From QHXQ01 sp963788965 (GTDB taxonomy: Bacteria > Acidobacteriota > Blastocatellia > Pyrinomonadales > Pyrinomonadaceae), in NCBI GenBank assembly GCA_963788965.1, contig CAWBIK010000006.1, positions 1,054,001-1,118,000 on the forward strand: 64,000 nt of DNA, written 5' to 3'. The notes below the pieces were generated by a model. It made no database searches. It saw only the letters and a program-made list of their open reading frames with translations, and had not been told where the DNA came from. A program made the position numbers and the translations under genes. Positions 8,081 through 18,194 of the stretch are shown here, one piece after another. Every line of letters starts with the position of its first letter. Positions within the stretch are counted from its first letter, which is position 1.

Positions 8081-10902
8081 TCAAACGATTCGCTGGCGTA
8101 CATTAATCAGGAGAGCGCGAATTTCTTCAAGCGAAAGTTTTTCTACCTCAACAGCGCGAAGCTCGTCAAGCAAGCTTTGGTTAACCACGTCGAACAGCGT
8201 GGCTTGCGCCGCGAGCGCCTGCCGGCGTGCGCGTCGTGCGGCCAGCGCGAGCGCGCCGCCACCGTTTTGTTCCTGCGCCGGGGCAACATCGTTGCCCGGC
8301 GTTTCACTTGCCGTCGTCGGGCCAACAGTTTCGGCCTGTTCCGCGAACACATCCAACTCATAACGCTCAAGCCGCCGCAGCACCTCGCGCGCCCGCGCCA
8401 ACACGGCCGGGGGCAGACCGGCCAGGCGCGCGACCTCTATGCCGTAAGACTTCGACGCGCGCCCGCGCTCGATCCGGTAGAGGAAGATGACTTCGCCTTC
8501 ACGTTCGGCGACGCGTATCTGGTAGTTCTGCGCGCCGGGCAGACGCTCGGCCAACTCGGTCAACTCGTGATAGTGCGTGGCGAACAGAGTCTTGGCCGCG
8601 TGCGCCGGAGAGTCGTGCAGATGCTCGGCGACGGCCCAAGCGATTGACAGCCCGTCGAACGTCGCCGTGCCACGCCCGATCTCATCGAGCAGGACCAGCG
8701 AGCGCGGCGTCGGCGTTGTGCAGGATGGCGGCCGTCTCGGTCATCTCGACCATGAAGGTCGAACGCCCGCGCGACAGATCGTCGGCTGCGCCCACACGCG
8801 TCCAGATGCGATCCAGCAGCGGCAGCCGCGCGCGCTCGGCCGGTACGAACGAACCCATCTGCGCGAGGATTGCGATCAGCGCCGTCTGCCGCAGCAAAGT
8901 GCTCTTGCCGCCCATGTTCGGGCCTGTGATGATGAGCAGGCGATCCGTCGAGTTATTCATGTAGAGATCGTTCGGGACAAACGGCGTGCTGCTCGATCGC
9001 TTCGATCACCGGATGACGGCCTTGCACGATCTCGATCTCGTCGCCATCGTGCAGGGTCGGGCGTTGATAGCGCAAACGCGCGGCCGTCGACGCGAGGGCC
9101 GCGAGCACGTCGAGCATGGCGAGGGCGCGCGCGGTCGCCTGCAAGCGCTTCGTCTCCGCAGCGACGCGCGCACGTACCTCCGCGAAGATCGTCGTTTCAA
9201 GTTCGCGTATCCGCCCCTCCGCGCCGAGGACGCGCTGCTCCCAATCTTTCAACTCGGGCGTGGTGTAACGCTCGGCGTTGGCGAGCGTCTGCCGCCGCTC
9301 GTATTCGGCGGGCACGCGCGCGGCGTTGCGCCTTCGAGACTTCGATGAAGTAGCCGAAGACGTTGTTGAAGCGCACGCGCAAAGATGCGATGCCGGAGCG
9401 CGCTCGTTCGCGTGCTTCGAGCGCGGCGATGGTCTGCTTGGCGTCACGACTGATGGCGCGCAACTCGTCCAACTCGTGCGAATAGCCATCGCGGATCGCG
9501 CCGCCGATCGGCGAGGTTGAGCGGCGGGTCGTCGCTGATTGACTCCGCGATCAACTCGCGCACATCCGCCAACTCGTCCGCCGCTTCGCGAAGCACTTGC
9601 AACAGCGACGCTTCTGCGTCCGATAACGCCCGCCGGATAGGCGGCACTTGTTGGAGCGAGCGGCGTAGGGCAGAGAGGTCGCGGGGCGTCGCCGTGTCCA
9701 TGTTGATGCGGGCGCAGAGGCGTTCCAGATCAGCCACGTCTTTGAGTAGCCGCTGTACTTCGTCGCGCTTGATCTGTGAACGATAGAAATGTTCGACCGC
9801 TGCCTGCCGCGCCTCGATCTCGCCGCGCTTGAGCGACGGGTGCAGCAGCCATGCAGCGCAACAGGCGCGCGCCCATGCCTGTCACCGTCGCATCGATCAC
9901 GCCGAGTAGAGTGTGCCCGCGACCGGCGTTGTTCTGTGCTTCGACGAGTTCGAGATTACGCACCGTCACGGCATCAAGCACGAGATGATCGTGCGTCTCG
10001 AAGTATGTCAGATCGTTGACGTGCGCCGCCGTCTCGCGCTGTGTCTCGCGCGCATAACGCAGGCACGCGCCCGCGGCGCTGACCGCCTCCATCTTCTGTT
10101 GTAAACCGTAGCCGTCCAACGTTCGTGCGCCGAACTGTTCCAGCAGCAGTGTGGCGCAATTAATTGGCTCCCACAGCCAATCATCAAGCGACGTGAGCGC
10201 CATGCCCTGTGTGGCGAATGCCGACGCCTCGGCCGGCATGATACGCGCAACCGCCGACGGACTATGCCCGGCCGCATTCTCATCGGCAGCCTGAGCCAAC
10301 GGCAACGGCGAAGTGCGCGCGCGCCCCGTGTAAGCGTCTTGCAGCAAGGGCGTGAGCGAAACTGGAAAGAGCAGTTCGCGTGGGGCGTAGGATTCGATCT
10401 CTGCACGCACGCGCGCCCACGCTTCGGGGCCGGCCGCCTCGGTCGCGCGAAACTCGCCGGTCGAAAGATCGAGAAAGGCCGCGCCGTACTGCTCGCCCGC
10501 GCCACAAACGGCGGCGAGATAGACAGACTCGCGCGCTTCGATTAGTTGCGGGTCAATGGCCGTCCCCGGCGTGATGACGCGCACCACTTCGCGCCGCACC
10601 AACTTCTTAGTCTTCGTAGGGTCTTCGGTCTGCTCGCAGATGGCGACGCGATAGCCTTTACGTATGAGTCGCGCGACATAGCCCGCGACGGCGTGATGCG
10701 GCACGCCGCACATAGGGACAGGCGCGCCGCGCTCCTTTTGACGGGCCGTCAGCGTGATCTCCAACTCGCGTGCGCCGGTGATGGCATCGTCAAAAAAAAG
10801 CTCATAGAAATCGCCGAGGCGGAAGAAGAGCAGTGCGCCCGGATGCTGCTGCTTCAGTTCGTGGTACTGCCGCAGCATGGGGGTGAGCGTGGTGTCAGTC
10901 AT
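8081..10902 (-). CDS. mutS: DNA mismatch repair protein MutS, interrupted by five +1 frameshifts
   Basis: MutS recognises mismatches and small loops in new DNA. Conceptually repaired, the gene gives about 938 residues. The mismatch-binding FYELF is near residue 32, GVPHHAVAGY follows, and then come the connector, lever and clamp domains. The ATPase has Walker A GPNMGGKST (about 8900), STFMVEMTE, LVLLDEIGRGT and ATHYHEL. Extra bases are inferred near 9852, 9506, 9328, 8973 and 8711 from where the family's sequence resumes in the next frame. None lies in a homopolymer, and the total length agrees with five single insertions. Either this stretch of consensus is poor or the gene is decayed. No mutL is in the window. 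Confidence 0.88.
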
Positions 10903-11249
10903 GATCTATTCCAGCATAGGCCGGGTGAACGAAAGGCATATTGTAGTGCAACGGCGAGGAAGGGCAAGGCCGCTGATTGAACCGGGCAAATTATTTCTTC
11001 CTTGCAAAATAACAGCAGCAATAAACCATCCAAAGTTCACGTGATACTTGAGCTTTGTCGTCGCGCCGACTCTTCAAGTCATAACTGAAGCCCAAGCAGC
11101 AAATATTATTTTGTGACCTTATGTGTTTGTGGTGAGATTACTTATGCACAAATGATTTCAACCGGATTATTAATAGAACGCCAATCGCAGTGCGCGCTTA
11201 TGCTATGCTCACACGGCAACGATTCAATTCAGGTGATTGGGACTGCTTC
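10903..11249. other. Intergenic region between mutS and a small membrane protein
   Basis: About 350 bases, AT-richer than the surroundings, holding the divergent promoters of mutS and the downstream gene. I see no convincing open frame, no tRNA and no clear hairpin. A partial palindrome TTCACGTGA lies near 11038. Confidence 0.5.
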
Positions 11250-11657
11250 ATGGAACTGCGCACACAAATCGTAATGCTTTTTGTCCTCGCTATCCCTATC
11301 GCCTGCGTTGCATGGACGGTGACGCACGAGGAAATTTTTCGTGAGCCGCGCGATTATTGTGTGCAGCGAAGCCAAAACTGCCGCCGGTTGGTCGAGCGAA
11401 AATTTTTCTACCTTTTTACCTGCGAATATTGCTTCAGTCATTACATCACGCTCGTGTTTCTGCTTATCACACGCTTCAAACTAATCTACACGGACTGGCG
11501 CGGGTATCTAATCGCGGGCTTCGCGCTCGTCTGGGTCGCCAACCAGTACATGAGCCTGTACAACCGCCTCCGGCTCGATATTAAGAGTGAAAAGATCGAG
11601 CATAAGATCATGGAAGAGGTGGTAGTTGATGAAAAGAAGCGTGCTGTTGGGAAGTAG
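11250..11657 (+). CDS. Small membrane protein of unknown function
   Basis: A protein of 135 residues from ATG 11250. It has an N-terminal hydrophobic helix (about 6-24), then a Cys-containing charged stretch, a second hydrophobic region (about 63-77) after a CEYC pair, and a third (about 86-102). The C-terminus is a charged helix rich in Lys and Glu. Its base composition is lower in GC than its neighbours. An upstream in-frame ATG at 11190 would add 20 residues but has no better context. I do not recognise a family. It stands alone between the divergent mutS and the kinase gene. Confidence 0.6.
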   Translation: MELRTQIVMLFVLAIPIACVAWTVTHEEIFREPRDYCVQRSQNCRRLVERKFFYLFTCEYCFSHYITLVFLLITRFKLIYTDWRGYLIAGFALVWVANQYMSLYNRLRLDIKSEKIEHKIMEEVVVDEKKRAVGK

Positions 11658-11692
11658 AAATCACCTGTTAGTAATCAGATAGCGGTTTTCGC

Positions 11693-13653
11693 CTAACGCA
11701 ACACCTGAAGGTCGCGCTCACCCGCGATCTTCCAACCCTGCTGCGTTTTCTGCCACTTCAATTCCTGTAGCACTTCACCGCTTCGTTGCTGGTCGTTAGC
11801 GCCTAGCACAAAGGGCTTGCGGAAAATCAGCGTGGCGGATTGACCGTCGGGGCTAAGAGTGATCTGCGGCTCGCCGGCGCGGCGGACATCGACCACGCCG
11901 GGCTGCGCGAGCATTTTGGCCTTGTCTGTGCGGACAGCGGCGCGCGAGACGCTGTGGTCGAGGTAATAGGCTGTGACGGACGGCATGTAGAAATTCATCA
12001 CGCCTTCCAGATCACGTGAGTTGGTCGCGGCCAGCCACGCATCCAGGGCGGCCCGCAATGATGCGCGCTCGACTTCAGCCGGTTTGGGGCTGGGTTGCGG
12101 CGTGGGCGAAGTATTGCTCGACGGGGCTGGCGTTGGGGATTGTGTGTGGTTCGCCGCCTCGTGCGAGGGGGATGCGGCCGGTTGTGCGCTGCGGCTCGTG
12201 TTTGTTCTGTTTCTCAGGGACAGCCACGCTGCCGCCGCCACGACGCTGAGCAGAAGCAGGAGCAGTCCTGCGTAGAGCGGCACGGAGCGGCCGCGACGCG
12301 AACTGTGCGTAGGTTGTAAGGCTGTGCGCGTGCGCTCGTCAGGATTAATTGATTGGTGTGGAGATGCCGCATGTGATAAAGCCGATATATGTTCTGCTGC
12401 TGGCGCTGGGGTGGACGTGCCGGGCGCGATTCGTGTCACCGTTTCAGTCGGTGCTGAAGACATGGCGCTGGCCTGCATGGCCGCGTGTGCATCGTCGCTG
12501 ACCTGCGTTTCCTCTTCAAGGGTTGGTGTGCCGGCTCGATCCGTTGCGCGTTCACCGTCCGAGTCGGTCGGCCCGGCCGGCGTGCTAGGGTTCGTGCGGT
12601 AATCGTCGGGCGTACTGGTCGCAGGGGGCGATTCTTCACGACTGGTGTCTGGCCGCTAATCGGGTAGCATGTGTGGCTGTCGTGGAGCTGGCTCTCTGCG
12701 GGCACGTTCTGGGCGGCTTCGACAAATGGTTCGAGTTGCGCCGCGAACTCGGCGGCCGTCTGTGGGCGTTCGTTCGGGTTCTTGTCGAGCGCCTGTGCGA
12801 CGAGAGCAGCGAGCGCTGGGGGTAAGTCCGGGCGCAGAGTTGTTATGTCGGGCGCAGGTTCGCGCACGTGTTTGAGCGCGATGGCCGTGGCGGTCGGCGC
12901 GTCGAAGGGCGGGCGACCCGTGAGCATCTCGTAGAGGATGACGCCGAGTGTATAGATGTCGGAGCGCGCGTCGGCCTCGCTGCCGGCACACTGTTCGGGT
13001 GACATATAACGCGGCGTGCCGATGAGCGCGCCGGCCGCGGTCAGATCGCTTGCGCCGTTTGTCGTGGTCAACTCTTTAAGCTTGGCGATGCCGAAGTCTA
13101 CGACCTTCGGTTGCAGCGCGCCGAAGTGTGTCCGCGCAAGGATGATGTTTGACGGCTTCAAATCACGATGGACGATCCCGTAGTGGTGCGCGGCATCTAT
13201 CCCACCGGCGACAGCGCGCGCAATCGCTGCGGCTTCGCTGATGTCGAGCGGGCCGGTCGCGTGCAGATACTCGCGCAAGGTCTGGCCTTCGACGAGTTCC
13301 ATCACGAGATAAGCTTCGCCGTCGGGCAGCGAGCCGTAGTCGTAGGTGGCGGCTACGTTCGGATGATTGATCTTGGCGGCGGTACGCGCCTCGCGGCGAA
13401 AACGTTCGAGCGCCTGCGGGTCTGTAACCGCATCGGGCAGCAGCAACTTGATCGCAACGGCCCGATCAAGCTCTACGTGCGTGGCCGCATAGACCGCGCC
13501 CATGCCGCCGCGCCCAAGCAGACGTTCCAGTCGATACTTGTCGGCGATGACGCGCGGCCCCGGCCGCGCGTGCGCAGGCGGCCCGTGTTCGGGCACGACG
13601 CACAGGCTGTCCGCGTCGGCGTAACACCGCTGACATGTCCGGCAAATTTTCAT
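11693..13653 (-). CDS. Transmembrane Ser/Thr protein kinase with N-terminal zinc ribbon and C-terminal NTF2-like domain, one frameshift
   Basis: A Hanks-type kinase in three parts. The N-terminus from ATG 13653 reads CRTCQRC with a later Cys and His, a zinc ribbon often seen in acidobacterial kinases. The kinase domain has GRGGMGAVY, VAIKLL, HRDLKPSNI, DFGIAKL and GTPRYMSPEQ, so it should be active. It is followed by an acidic linker, a membrane helix (about 12290-12235) and an outside NTF2/SnoaL-like domain ending at 11693. The frame changes between about 12655 and 12600 by one missing base. The original frame there turns strongly basic, the sign of a wrong frame in GC-rich DNA, while the other is a low-complexity linker. 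The NTF2-like domain may sense an outside signal. The gene lies 17 bases after pfkA. Confidence 0.8.
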
Positions 13654-13670
13654 GAGCCGCGTGGTGTCGA

Positions 13671-14709
13671 TCAGCCGAAGAAGATTTCGGCGACGTGATA
13701 AATCTCTTCGTCGAGTCGCTTGACCGTGCTGACCGCATCGGCCAGCGACACGCTGACCATGCGATTGCCTTGCAGCGCGGCCATGTGGCCCCACTCGCCC
13801 GCGCGCACCATCTCATAAGCTTTCACGCCGAAGCGCGTGGCGAGCACGCGGTCGAAGGCCGAAGGGCTGCCGCCGCGTTGCACGTAGCCGAGTTTGGTCA
13901 CGCGCGTCTGGATGCCTGTGCGTAGTTCAATCGCGCGCGAGAGCACGTCGCCGATGCCGCCGAACTGACCCTTGCGATAAATCTCCGCCGCTTCGTCGTC
14001 GCTGATGAAGTTCTCCTCAGGGCGCGGGTGCGCGTACTCGGAGACGACAATGATTGAGAAGGGCGCGGCCTTGTGACGCGCGATGATTAATAAAATCGCA
14101 GACGCTCGACAGGCGAAACGGGTGTTCGGGCACGAGCACCACATCCGCGCCGCCCGCGATGCCGCCATAAGCCGCGAGCCAACCCGTGTGCCGGCCCATC
14201 ACTTCGACCACCATCACGCGATGATGTGACTCGGCGGTTGAGTGCAGACGATCAACTGCTTCGGTCACGATGTTGACGGCCGTGTCGAAGCCGAAGGTGA
14301 AATCAGTGCCGCCGACATCGTTATCAATCGTCTTGGGCACGCCGACGATGTGGAAGCTGTGCTCACGCCACATGTCGCGCGCGGTGCGGAGCGACCCGTC
14401 GCCGCCGACGAGGATAAGCGCATCGAGTTCGTACTGCTGCCAGTTCTGGCGAATCCGCTTGATGTGTTCGGCCTCGTCGAACGGGTTGATGCGCGAAGTG
14501 CCGAGGATCGTGCCGCCGCGTGGGAGGATGCCGCTGACGCTGGCACGCGTGAGCGGCTCAACGTCGTCTTCGATCAGACCACGCCAGCCGTTCTTGATGC
14601 CGAGTACCTGCGCGTCTTCGTCGGTGGCCCGACGAACGACGGCGCGAATGACAGCGTTTAGACCGGGGCAGTCGCCGCCTGCGGTCAGAATCCCTATGCG
14701 CACACTCAT
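13671..14709 (-). CDS. pfkA: 6-phosphofructokinase, one frameshift
   Basis: Phosphorylates fructose 6-phosphate in glycolysis. The N-terminus reads GGDCPGLNAVIR, followed by LVGGDGSLRTA, PKTIDNDVGGTDFTFGFDTA and EVMGRHTGW. Gly in GGDGS together with Lys in PKTIDND is the combination known from ATP-using group III enzymes (pyrophosphate enzymes have Asp at the first site), so ATP is the likelier donor. The frame shifts by +1 near 14089, where TTAATC probably should be TTATC. The second frame continues with FSIIVVSEYA and GYVQRGGSPSAFDR. Repaired length is about 345 residues, normal for the group. The kinase gene follows on the same strand. Confidence 0.9.
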
Positions 14710-14864
14710 GAGAACAAAAGGGCTGCGGCTCAGTTCAAAGCTTCAGTTTGCGTTGGTTAATTAGCCGCGCCTATAATCGCGCGACCTCCCGCAGCCTGTC
14801 AAACTTAAGGTGCGCTAGGGAGTGTGCTCGCACGACGCGGGTGCTGCAAACGACGAGTGTGTTT

Positions 14865-15656
14865 GTGACTGAAACGCAGGCGCGTGCGCCCTTCATCTTG
14901 AGTTTGGACACGACGACCGACGTGCGCAGCGTCGCGCTCGTCGCACACGGGCGCGTGCGCGCACACAGGGCCGGCAGTTTGCGCGGCGCACAGTCCGCAA
15001 ATCTGCTCGGCGACATCAATGCTGTACTCGCGGAGGCGCGCGCGCAACTCAAAGAGATCGATCTATTCGCAGTGGCCACGGGGCCGGGCAGCTTCACTGG
15101 CTTGCGCGCCGGGCTGGCCACAATCAAAGCATTTGCGACGACGCTCGGTAAGCCGGTCGTCGGTGTGCCGACGCTGCACGCGGTTGCACGCGCGGCCGGA
15201 TTTGCGGCACACGTCGTCGCCACGCTGCCGGCCGGGCGGGGCGAGTTGTTCGCCCAACTAGTCGCGGTCACATCGGACGGTGCGGTTGAAGAGTTGAGCG
15301 TGCCTGCGCACTTGCCGCCGGCCGTCATCGTCGAGCGCGCGTTGAATTGGCCCGTGCCGCTCGTCTGGGCCGGCGCGGGCGCGCACGCACAGGCGACACT
15401 GATCGCCGAAGCTGCGGCGAGGGCCGGGATCGAATGGCGCGTCGCGCCTGATCAAGTCGAGAGCGAAGATCAATTAGTATTGAACAAGGAAGCGCGCGAG
15501 TGGATTCTGGCGCGGCCGGCCGGAGCGTATGCGGCTGAAATCGCAGCTTTGGCCGGGCGTGAATATGAAGCCGGGCGCGCGGGCAGCGCGGTGGATTTGC
15601 AGGCGTTATATGTGCGCCTGTCGGACGCGGAGTTGAACGAGCGATGTCGTGTGTAG
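14865..15656 (+). CDS. tsaB: tRNA threonylcarbamoyladenosine biosynthesis protein TsaB
   Basis: An ASKHA-fold partner of TsaD in t6A tRNA modification. It shows LSLDTTTDVRSVAL at the N-terminus, ATGPGSFTGLRAGLATIKAF in the middle and VPTLHAVARAAG after it, all typical of TsaB/YeaZ. From the GTG at 14865 the product is 263 residues; GTG 14859 is equally possible, and the frame is open well upstream without homology. The stop overlaps the start of the rimI-like gene by 13 bases, a common tsaB-rimI pairing. Confidence 0.9.
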   Translation: MTETQARAPFILSLDTTTDVRSVALVAHGRVRAHRAGSLRGAQSANLLGDINAVLAEARAQLKEIDLFAVATGPGSFTGLRAGLATIKAFATTLGKPVVGVPTLHAVARAAGFAAHVVATLPAGRGELFAQLVAVTSDGAVEELSVPAHLPPAVIVERALNWPVPLVWAGAGAHAQATLIAEAAARAGIEWRVAPDQVESEDQLVLNKEAREWILARPAGAYAAEIAALAGREYEAGRAGSAVDLQALYVRLSDAELNERCRV

Positions 15657-16139
15657 AACGAGCGCGCCCGGTGGCGCAAAGAGACTTCCGCATTGATCTG
15701 ACGACGCAGCACGATCTGCTCGAAGTCGTCGAGATCGAAGAAGCGTGCCGGCTGAGCATCTGGGGCTGGACGGCTTACAACGCGGAGTTGACGAGGCCCG
15801 AAGCCGTCATGCTCGTCGCGCGGCGCAGAGCGCCCGACTGGCAGACAGGGAACTCGCTCTACGGCTTCATCGCCGCACGCGTCACGGCCGGCGAGTTGCA
15901 CATTAACAACATAGGCGTCCATGCAGCGGCGCGCGGGCGCGGCGTCGGCAGCGCGTTGTTGCGCGCGGCCATCGCCACGGGGCGCAGGCTCGGCGCGGAG
16001 CAGGCGCTACTTGAAGTGCGGGCCGGGAACGTGCCCGCGCAGGCGCTCTACCGGCGATGCGGCTTCGAGGTCGTGGCGGCGGCGCAACTACTACCGCGAG
16101 CCGCAAGAGGACGCGTTGGTCATGAGCGCGCCGTTATGA
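15644..16139 (+). CDS. rimI: GNAT acetyltransferase, RimI-like, one frameshift
   Basis: A GNAT-fold N-acetyltransferase; RimI acetylates the N-terminus of ribosomal protein S18, and the tsaB-adjacent position supports this assignment. The acetyl-CoA loop reads INNIGVHAAARGRGVGSALL, and LEVRAGNVPAQALYRRCGFEVV follows. After that the frame slips by one near 16076 in a GTGGCGG run, and the family ending (RRRNYYREPQEDALVM) continues to a stop at 16139. Repaired length is about 164 residues, normal for RimI. Without the correction the frame runs on to 16255 with no similarity. Confidence 0.83.
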
Positions 16140-16298
16140 TTTTGGATTCGAGGCGGCCTTGCTTCGCGGGCCGCAGTTGGGCTACCATTTTTTGCACAGA
16201 CAGAATTGCACGACGCGCCGCAGTCTTACCCGGCTCGCCCCGCGTCAGATGTTGACAGCACACCACCAACGACGCATCTGCAAAGGAGGCTTCCACGC

Positions 16299-16541
16299 AT
16301 GGAAATGACCAACACGGACAGCTTGAGGGAACACCTGATTACAACCGATCCTGAGTTTCGTGAACTGGCGCGCGAGCACGGCAAATACGACGCGCGCTTA
16401 CGCGAACTCTCTTCGCTCGCATATCCGAATGATGAAGAACAGTTGGAAGAGATCACGTTGAAGAAAAAGAAGCTGGCCGTAAAAGATCAGATGCACGAAA
16501 TTATGGTGCGCTACCAGAAACAAGCGAGCACCACGCATTAA
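16299..16541 (+). CDS. DUF465 (YdcH-like) small helical protein
   Basis: An 80-residue charged protein predicted to form a helical hairpin. The pattern of an N-terminal helix (about 8-35), then a short loop and a Lys/Glu-rich helix (LEEITLKKKKLAVKDQMHEI) matches the DUF465/YdcH family, whose role is unknown. ATG 16299 has an excellent AAAGGAGG seven bases upstream. It is transcribed alone and followed by a terminator-like hairpin. Confidence 0.8.
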   Translation: MEMTNTDSLREHLITTDPEFRELAREHGKYDARLRELSSLAYPNDEEQLEEITLKKKKLAVKDQMHEIMVRYQKQASTTH

Positions 16542-16595
16542 CGCCGGGACCACAACCGGCATGCGACACTACAACTGACCAAGCAATTTTTATCT

Positions 16596-16637
16596 GACGG
16601 GGACGCCGCACGACAGACGCGCGCCCCCGTCTTTGTT
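16596..16637 (+). terminator. Terminator-like hairpin after the DUF465 gene
   Basis: GACGGGG (16596-16602) pairs with CCCCGTC (16625-16631), and TTTGTTC follows the stem. The loop is long (22 bases), so strength is uncertain. Confidence 0.5.
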
Positions 16638-16685
16638 CAGCACGCTTAACTATTGTTCACACTAACGCGCTTGCGTTAAATCATT

Positions 16686-17303
16686 ATGGTACGAGATGCT
16701 CTCCCGTTCATCTTCGCTCCGTTAATCTTGGCGCTATTGGCCGCGCTCGTCGGCTGGTGGTGGTTGGCACTGGCGCTGCTGTTACTCGCGGCCTTCATGG
16801 CCTACTTCTTCCGCGACCCGCGCCGCACAGTGCCGGACGACCCGAACGTCGTCGTCGCCCCGGCGGATGGGCGCGTCACACGCGTCGGCCCGGTCGCACC
16901 CGATCAGTCAGACTCGCCCAACGTCGTCAGCATCTTTCTTAGCCCGCTGGACGTGCATATCAACCGCGCGCCCATTGCCGGCGACATCACCGACGTGACC
17001 TACACGCGTGGGCGTTTCCTGATCGCCACGCACAAAGATGCGAGTCTGTTGAACGAGCAGAACGCGCTGACGATTCGCGGTGAGCGCATCACCATCGTGT
17101 GCCGGCAGATCGCGGGCGTGCTCGCACGGCGCATCGTCTGTTGGAAGCGCGCAGGCGATCACGTCGGCTTAGGTGAACGCTTCGGGCTGATCAAGTTCAG
17201 TTCACGCACGGACGTGGTGTTGCCGCCGGAGGTCGAGGTCATGGTCAAGATCGGCGACCGCGTGCGCGGCGGCGCGAGCATCATCGGGAGGTTACGGGCA
17301 TGA
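16686..17303 (+). CDS. psd: Phosphatidylserine decarboxylase (short, archaetidylserine-type)
   Basis: Decarboxylates phosphatidylserine to phosphatidylethanolamine at the inner membrane. The product is 205 residues, the usual length of the short class. It has two close hydrophobic helices at the N-terminus (about 8-40), then YFFRDPRRTVP, VVAPADGRVTRVG, FLSPLDVHINRAP and RIVCWKRAGDHV. The pyruvoyl-forming self-cleavage site, usually F-G-S-R in this class, reads FSSRTDV here: the Gly before the cleaved Ser is Ser (codon AGT, one base from GGT). pssA follows with an ATGA overlap, placing consecutive phospholipid steps in one operon. Confidence 0.9.
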   Translation: MVRDALPFIFAPLILALLAALVGWWWLALALLLLAAFMAYFFRDPRRTVPDDPNVVVAPADGRVTRVGPVAPDQSDSPNVVSIFLSPLDVHINRAPIAGDITDVTYTRGRFLIATHKDASLLNEQNALTIRGERITIVCRQIAGVLARRIVCWKRAGDHVGLGERFGLIKFSSRTDVVLPPEVEVMVKIGDRVRGGASIIGRLRA

Positions 17304-18187
17304 GCGCCACACAGTTGCAGGCCGAAGATGCGCCCGCGCAGCAACCCGCACGCAAGGGCTTGCGCAAAGGTCTTTATTTGATCCCGTCGGCCTTCACGGC
17401 GGCCAATATCGGTATGGGCTACTTCGCCGTCATGGGCGCGTTGCGCGGTTTCCAGTTGCTCGAAGTCGGGACGGAAGTTGAGTTGAACCGTGCGGCGCAA
17501 CACTTCGACAACGCCGCACGGGCCATCGGTTGGGCTTGGGTCTTCGACACGCTCGACGGCCGCATCGCGCGCATGACCAAGACGACCACGGAGATCGGCG
17601 TCCAACTCGACTCGCTCGCGGACGTGCTCACGTTCGGCATCGCGCCCGCCGTGTTGGTTTATGCGTGGGGCTTCGGGGCTGCGCTGCGCGAGGGCAGCGA
17701 CGCACTCAAACTCGGCTGGTTTCTCTCCTTCATGTTCCTCATCTGCGGCGCGTTCCGCCTCGCGCGCTTCAACGTACAAGCTCTGCGCCCGCGCGTGCTC
17801 GCAGAAGGCGCAGCCAAAGTTGACAAGAAAAGTTTTGTCGGTCTGCCCATACCGAGCGCGGCCGGGTTGATCGCGGCGCTCGTACACTTCGCGCCGCAAC
17901 CGCTGTCACGCTACGGGCCAGAGATGGGCGCACTCTATAGCGGTCTGATGATGGGCTTGGTGGCGCTGCTGTCCATTCTGATGGTGAGCACGGTTCGTTA
18001 CAGCAGCTTCAAGACGGTTGGGACAGATCGCCGCAGCACGCGTATGGCGATCCTCATCGTCGCCGCCATAGGCATGCTGGTCTGGCTCTACTCGCGCTAC
18101 GTCGTGCTCGCCATCGTCGCCTTCTATGTCCTGCACGGCATAGTCATGCGTATCGTTTCATTCTTCCGGGCGTCGGTCACGAAGTAG
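17300..18187 (+). CDS. pssA: CDP-diacylglycerol--serine O-phosphatidyltransferase
   Basis: An integral membrane CDP-alcohol phosphatidyltransferase of 295 residues that makes phosphatidylserine, the substrate of the Psd encoded just upstream. The signature D-x2-DG-x2-AR-x8-G-x3-D-x3-D is complete in DTLDGRIAR, followed by EIGVQLDSLADVLTFGIAP. At least six hydrophobic segments follow. The start ATG overlaps the psd stop by four bases, so the two are translationally coupled. Confidence 0.92.
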   Translation: MSATQLQAEDAPAQQPARKGLRKGLYLIPSAFTAANIGMGYFAVMGALRGFQLLEVGTEVELNRAAQHFDNAARAIGWAWVFDTLDGRIARMTKTTTEIGVQLDSLADVLTFGIAPAVLVYAWGFGAALREGSDALKLGWFLSFMFLICGAFRLARFNVQALRPRVLAEGAAKVDKKSFVGLPIPSAAGLIAALVHFAPQPLSRYGPEMGALYSGLMMGLVALLSILMVSTVRYSSFKTVGTDRRSTRMAILIVAAIGMLVWLYSRYVVLAIVAFYVLHGIVMRIVSFFRASVTK

Positions 18188-18194
18188 CTTGTGG

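Noticed and set aside
11034..11049. parS-like sequence containing TTCACGTGA between mutS and the next gene
   Set aside because: Only 11 of 16 positions match the common parS consensus and it is 19 kb from parAB; probably chance.
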